The notes below the pieces were generated by a model. That model saw only the letters and a list, made by a program, of their open reading frames with translations. It ran no database searches and had not been told where the DNA came from. 64,000 nucleotides of DNA from Collinsella sp. AK_207A. Its GTDB lineage: Bacteria > Actinomycetota > Coriobacteriia > Coriobacteriales > Coriobacteriaceae. Of the stretch, positions 60,306 through 64,000 are shown one piece after another. The number at the start of each line of letters is the position of its first letter. The stretch's first letter is position 1. The position numbers and the translations under genes were made by a program. The stretch is from contig NZ_CABWID010000001.1 in the NCBI RefSeq assembly GCF_902501965.1, positions 36,808 through 100,807 on the forward strand, in the 5' to 3' direction.

Positions 60306-60612
60306 ATTGGTTTCGCCTCCTATAACGCTACCAGCCAGTCAAAATACTATTTGATAGCTTATTTTTACAAAAACAAGATGTAAAATGCAGAGAATGCCAC
60401 ATAATTTACGTTCTGTCTTATTGCGCCAATGTATATCAGAGAAATGTGTGCTTATCAAAGACGACAGATTCGATGACAAACGGGCAACTGACAGGAACAG
60501 TGACTTCACAAGTCACGGATCGAGGCCACGTTCAAATTTGCAAACGAAGCCGCCTGCGACGATTCTTTCAGTCACCGCTCTTGGGTATCCCTCATGACCT
60601 GCGGAAATGCAA

Positions 60613-60890
60613 GGTGTTAAAGCCACTGGCTACGATTCACCTTGCTAAACAGGCACCAAAGAAGATAAACGGTTGTTTTTTGCGTTCATTTCGAGCTCCA
60701 AAACCTACTCGTTTTGTCCTCGGGACAAAAATGAAACTGCGGGTTTTCGGTTTCGAAATAGTTTACGGATTTGTGCCAGGATTTGTCTCAAACGCCTATA
60801 CGAGGACACGCGGAGGGATTCGGCGGCATGCCGGCCAAGACCGACGACCCAACTGAAATTAACTGGAATGACGCTACGGTAAACGAGTGT
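60613..60890 (+). repeat. diverged non-coding repeat, copy 1
   Basis: By eye this aligns in colinear blocks with 63010-63300: AAAGCCACTGGCTACGATTCAC against AAAGCCGCTAGCGTTGATTCAC; GAGCTCCAAAAC against GAGCCTCCAAAGG; GGGACAAAAATGAAACT against GGGACAAAAACAAAAACTT; TTTGTGCCAGGATTTGTCTC against TTGTTCCGGCTTTTGTCCC; ACTGGAATGACGCTACGG against ACTGGAATGTCGGGGCGG. It has no open reading frame. Confidence 0.6.
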
Positions 60891-61019
60891 GAAAGAGTGG
60901 AAATGAGCCGATAGGGCCTTGGTCTGCTCTTTTGAATGCCGCACTGTGTCGCTGAGTTTCGTTTCGTACGAAAGCCACGGCAAAGCCACCAGCGAAAATG
61001 ATGAGTTAATTCGATAATC

Positions 61020-61055
61020 TGGCCTCCGTTCCTGCGTTGGGACGGGGGCTTTTTC
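61020..61055 (+). terminator. terminator-like hairpin with T-run
   Basis: GGCCTCCGTTCC and GGGACGGGGGC pair imperfectly around a short loop and are followed by TTTTTC. It has no gene directly upstream on the plus strand. Confidence 0.5.
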
Positions 61056-61329
61056 TTCGCCTTTTTACCCCGTTCACCTGTGATTTCGCTATTTACCCCC
61101 CCGTATTTCAAGATGGCAAAGTACGGGGCGGTATTCGGGGGAATGAGAGTAAGGATTCATTCCAAGTGAGTAGACGCGCGGTTTTTGTCCCCGAGGACGA
61201 AACGAGGTCGATTCGGGGCCCGTGAAACTCAAATCGTGGTTGCAGCGATTGAGCTGCTGCTCGCCAACGTCGGCTCTTGCGTACAGCGACCGATGGCGAG
61301 GGACGCGGCTATTCCTCGCTCCGCCAGAC

Positions 61330-61952
61330 CTAGTTGTATTGTCTCCAGGCTTTCATCGGGGCCGCATCCTTATCTCCGTCCCTGAAAGGCGAGTAGGGGG
61401 CGATGAGGTCGTCGTACAGGTCCGCATGCCACCAGTTGCGGAACCTTCCGTTCTCGTGGCTGAATATCCGCTCTCCCATCATGCGGCAAGTGAACAGCGG
61501 GTCCCTGTCCGGCTCGCCGGGGCTGCCGAGGATTTCGTAGTCCGGTTCTCCACTCGATTCGTGCTTGCGGTCGAGGAACCAATCAACCTCGTTGAACGGG
61601 AGGTTGTTGAAGCAGACTCCGCTCTTGTGCTCGCGGGCGAACTCGTCTTTGCCGAGCGATTCGGCGTCGATACGCCTCATGTAACGCGAAACCCTGGCGC
61701 TCGGGCCGTCGAAGAGCATCATCCTGTCGCAGACGCCGCACTTCCAGATTTCGGTTGACAGGTCGTTGTACTCAAGCTCGAAAAAAGGCAAAGTCGTCCT
61801 GATGGGCTTCGAGGACTCCGTACTCGACGAAATAATAGTCCGTCTCGTTCCCGTCGCAGCTATTCGAAAGGCTGTTCCCACATGGGCAGGGCTAGATGGG
61901 CCATGAACTCCTTTTTCTTTTTTTCAGCCGTCGCGTCATGTTCTGGATTCAT
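61330..61952 (-). pseudogene. frameshifted hypothetical protein
   Basis: Minus-strand frames join into a single protein: MNPEHDATAEKKKKEFMAHL, ALPMWEQPF, then NSCDGNETDYYFVEYGVLEA, HQDDFAFFELEYNDLSTEIW, then CGVCDRMMLFDGPSARVSRY to AAPMKAWRQYN and stop at 61330. The first join needs removal of one G near 61862, and the second removal of one T from the T6 run at 61781-61786. A CxxC (KCGVCDRM) is the only motif. I recognise no family. Confidence 0.55.
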
Positions 61953-62103
61953 TTTATGCATTCGCCGAAAAGTCAGCTGACCGGAGGCCGTTAGGGAAGA
62001 TGGTCGGTGGCATAGGTCCGGCCTGCTTCGCGAATGCGTGAAATTAATAGCGGCGGTACGTGTCAGCGAAATTCCATAACGAATACTCGATGCTGGTGTT
62101 TCA

Positions 62104-62775
62104 TTAGACGAGCTTCTTGCGCGTCTCCTTAAGAATGCCCTTCTTGAAGTCTGACCACTTTCCGAAGAACTTCTCGTCCGTAGCGGTAGCTGTATGGTCT
62201 GCGTACTTGATCGCTGTGAGTTCCATGGTGCAAATGTAGTCCGCCGCCTGCGAAAGCCGGTACTCGGAGGGCTGTGCGGAGCGGTAGACTATTGCGTCCT
62301 TCGACAGTGCGTACTCGATTGCGAGGTGGAGAGACTCGGCGATGGAGTGCTGGCCGTTGTCGTAGTAGACCTTGACCGCGTCGTAGGCCTGCAGCTCCGC
62401 GAGGTTGTCGAACAGGAAGTTCACGATGTCCCTTCGCATCGTTCCCGCGAGCTTGTCGAGCGAGGCGAACTGTTTGGTCGCATATGCGAATGTGTGGTAC
62501 CTCACGGGTATGTGGCGGAAGAAAACTCGGAACGAGCCGAGCAGCATCTTGCGCGTCCTTAGGTCGAGTCTGGAGTACAGGTCCTTGCCGTTCATGAGCG
62601 GCGACGCATGGAAGGGTATGTCCGGGAGTTCCTTGGCGCGGAGGGCGTCCTCGTATGCCTTGATCGATTCCGCGATGCTGTCCGATTGGTCGTGCATAAC
62701 GACGGTAAGCAGATAGTATCGGTCGGAGAGGCCGTCGCTTCCCGACTCGTCGACGAAGATGCTGAGTTCTCGCAT
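62104..62775 (-). CDS. DUF3800 domain protein
   Basis: A 223-residue DUF3800 protein: IFVDESGSDGLSDRYYLLTVV opens it (the DESG of the family, Asp9 and Glu10), with YYDNGQHS and QAADYICTMEL towards the end, as in the RNase H-like acid pattern. Its role is unknown; some members lie in phage or defence islands. AGGAGAG precedes the ATG at 62775. The gene stands behind a strong terminator-like hairpin with no room for a promoter between hairpin and start, suggesting attenuation. Confidence 0.85.
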   Translation of the reverse strand: MRELSIFVDESGSDGLSDRYYLLTVVMHDQSDSIAESIKAYEDALRAKELPDIPFHASPLMNGKDLYSRLDLRTRKMLLGSFRVFFRHIPVRYHTFAYATKQFASLDKLAGTMRRDIVNFLFDNLAELQAYDAVKVYYDNGQHSIAESLHLAIEYALSKDAIVYRSAQPSEYRLSQAADYICTMELTAIKYADHTATATDEKFFGKWSDFKKGILKETRKKLV

Positions 62776-62791
62776 CGCTCTCCTGAATAAG

Positions 62792-62818
62792 AAAAAAGCC
62801 GGGGAAAACGTCCCCGGC
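62792..62818 (-). terminator. attenuator-like hairpin before the DUF3800 gene
   Basis: On the minus strand GCCGGGGACGTTTTCCCCGGC is followed by TTTTTT, ending 17 bases before the DUF3800 ATG. It is a perfect Rho-independent terminator in the leader. Confidence 0.88.
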
Positions 62819-62851
62819 ACTTGGAAGCCTTCCTTGCGGAAAACCAATTAT

Positions 62852-62880
62852 TTTATATCATGGGCTGCGCGTAAATTCAA
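62852..62880 (-). promoter_or_regulatory. predicted promoter of the DUF3800 gene
   Basis: On the minus strand TTGAAT (62880-62875) and TATAAA (62857-62852) are exactly 17 bases apart. This gives a leader of about 70 bases containing the terminator hairpin. Confidence 0.6.
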
Positions 62881-63009
62881 GCGCGCGAATAGATTGCGCC
62901 AATAGCGAAACCCCAACCCGTTCGGCGACTTACAGGAAAGCCACCTGAGGCTACTCCCTTTTCCTGCCGATATCGCAGATCTCCGACTTGCGGTTTTGCG
63001 AACGGCTCG

Positions 63010-63300
63010 AAAGCCGCTAGCGTTGATTCACTTGCGGTTGAAGCTGGTGGCTTGCGCGGTAAAGAGCGGTTGAGTTTCAAAAGGGTGTTTTCGGCGCTAT
63101 CGAGCCTCCAAAGGCGCCCCGCTGCGCTCTTTGGGACAAAAACAAAAACTTGAAGCCCTGAGTTTGAAAAAGTTTTTGAGGTTGTTCCGGCTTTTGTCCC
63201 CGAAGGCGATGAAACACGACATGGTGTTGTTTGGCGGCAATCGGTTCAAGACGGCAGCGGAAACTGGATGCAACTGGAATGTCGGGGCGGCAAAAACTGA
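63010..63300 (+). repeat. diverged non-coding repeat, copy 2
   Basis: Colinear blocks match 60613-60890 (listed there). It ends about 10 bases before the second IS3 copy. The intergenic stretch 62881-63310 holds no gene. Confidence 0.6.
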
Positions 63301-63384
63301 AGCCATCGAGTGCAGTGAACCCCTATAGTTGGACAGACAATGTTCTGCTTCTCCTATAGGGGTCTTCTGCGTTAGGGGGTTGAT

Positions 63385-63870
63385 TTGCTGAGCAAGGATT
63401 ACTCCGCTGAGTTCAAGCGGCGCTTTGCGGACAGGTACGCCGATGGCGCGACCATCACCGCGCTGCAACACGAGTTCGGTCTTACGAAGTCGACCGTGAA
63501 GCTTCGGAGGGAGAGGATCGACCAAGGCGGCGCCGGGGCCATAGACAGGCCGAGGAAGAACAACCGCTACCCCCAGGAGTTCAAGCTTCGCGTCGTGGAA
63601 GCCTATCTCCGCGGCGAGGGCGACTGCAAAGCCCTCGCCCTCGAGCATGGCGCGCGCAACGGCGCGCAGATACGGGACTGGGTGAAGCGGTACCGAGAGG
63701 GAGGCGAGGACGCCCTCGTCGTCCGTCCGCCGGGGCGAAGGAGGAAGGAGCCCGCGAGAGAGGAGACCCTCGAGCAGCGGTGCGCCCGCCTCGAGATGGA
63801 GGTGGAGATCTTAAAACGAATGGCCGCCTCGGCGACGGATCTCTCGGCAACAGGCGGAAGCACGAGATAG
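63385..63870 (+). CDS. IS-A OrfA (IS3 family)
   Basis: A 161-residue OrfA with two HTH regions (ADGATITALQHEFGLTKSTV, LRGEGDCKALALEHGARNGA) and a C-terminal coiled segment EETLEQRCARLEMEVEILKR. It is the uninterrupted version of the truncated copy at 55088. Programmed -1 frameshifting to orfB probably takes place in the AAAAC stretch near 63814, as the orfB frame is -1 relative to orfA. Confidence 0.85.
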   Translation: MLSKDYSAEFKRRFADRYADGATITALQHEFGLTKSTVKLRRERIDQGGAGAIDRPRKNNRYPQEFKLRVVEAYLRGEGDCKALALEHGARNGAQIRDWVKRYREGGEDALVVRPPGRRRKEPAREETLEQRCARLEMEVEILKRMAASATDLSATGGSTR

Positions 63871-64000
63871 TGAAGTCGCTGAGGCGGGAATACCCACTCT
63901 CCACGCTCCTGAAGCTCATGGGGATGTCGCGTTCCACCTACTACTACCACGAGGCGAACCCTCCCTCCGACAGGCAGGCGACCGAGCGGCCGGTCATAGC
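63855..64000 (+). CDS. IS-A OrfB transposase, 5' part only
   Basis: The frame KHEIVKSLRREYPLSTLLKL, then MGMSRSTYYYHEANPPSDRQ, is the usual start of an IS3 OrfB. It runs off the window end. It is probably made as an OrfAB fusion by -1 frameshift. Confidence 0.8.

Larger units (their letters stand above)
60306..61329. other. long non-coding stretch in the AT-rich island
   Basis: No gene is seen. A ribosome site AGGAGG for the adhesin lies at about 60315-60320. It contains the first copy of a diverged repeat of about 280 bases (see 60613-60890), a terminator-like hairpin near 61020-61055 (GCCTCCGTTCC and GGGACGGGGGC followed by TTTTT) and the sequence TTTTTGTCCCCGAGGACGAAA near 61178. Confidence 0.6.
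63311..64000 (+). mobile_element. IS3-family element IS-A, cut by the window end
   Basis: From the left end TGCAGTGAACCCCTATAG at 63311 the sequence matches 55014-55459 almost exactly (two amino-acid differences in OrfA), then continues with intact IS-A sequence. The element's 3' end lies outside the window. Confidence 0.85.

Overview
The window is GC-rich and its ordinary genes look like those of a Coriobacteriia actinobacterium (Collinsella/Enorma-like). The evidence is the rpmF-plsX-acpP-rnc-smc-ftsY-ffh gene string, an actinobacterial T-box ahead of ileS, sortase-anchored surface proteins with Tat signals, an Opp transporter and a B. subtilis-type thymidylate synthase. The lineage is inferred from gene content and style, not from a marker search.

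Layout. 0-10 kb: molybdopterin genes (moaB, moeA), a CLC-type anion transporter that resembles the fluoride class, a 222-nt near-palindrome, an alpha/beta hydrolase, rarA, dgt, a prepilin-peptidase-like protein and an ATP-grasp protein. 10-20 kb: a GT2 glycosyltransferase, an RluD-type pseudouridine synthase, lspA and the oppA-B-C-D-F operon. 20-30 kb: ileS under an isoleucine T-box, DUF523, a NYN-domain RNase-like protein, ftsH, a binding-protein fragment, and a thyA-folA-flavodoxin-TrmH cluster. 30-40 kb: an AbiEi/endonuclease-like gene bracketed by identical 20-nt hairpin arms, then the SRP/SMC/fatty-acid/ribosome string. 40-52 kb: small accessory genes (VOC protein, SPFH plus ribbon-helix-helix pair with a strong palindromic operator, rlmH), an ADP-ribosylglycohydrolase, a sortase-anchored GH3 hydrolase, a class-M sirtuin plus zinc macrodomain pair, and an HxlR-controlled oxidoreductase. 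Gene debris separates several of these.

From 52 kb the window is a genomic island: a hipBA module, a graveyard of GNAT, Dus, IS30 and IS21 fragments, and a chimeric IS3 element. A visibly more AT-rich block follows, with a sortase-anchored pectate-lyase-like adhesin, two frameshifted hypothetical genes and a DUF3800 gene behind a terminator-like hairpin. A second, nearly identical IS3 end in the same orientation starts at 63311, so the block at about 57.1-63.3 kb looks like the cargo of a composite transposon or an IS-mediated rearrangement.

Themes that link genes: reversible ADP-ribosylation (ARH at 43.6 kb, SirTM and Zn-macrodomain at 48.7-50.4 kb); cell-envelope protein export and processing (opp, lspA, ftsH, ffh/ftsY, A24 peptidase, two LPXTG proteins); and repeated capture and decay of mobile DNA. 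No tRNA, rRNA or CRISPR array was seen.
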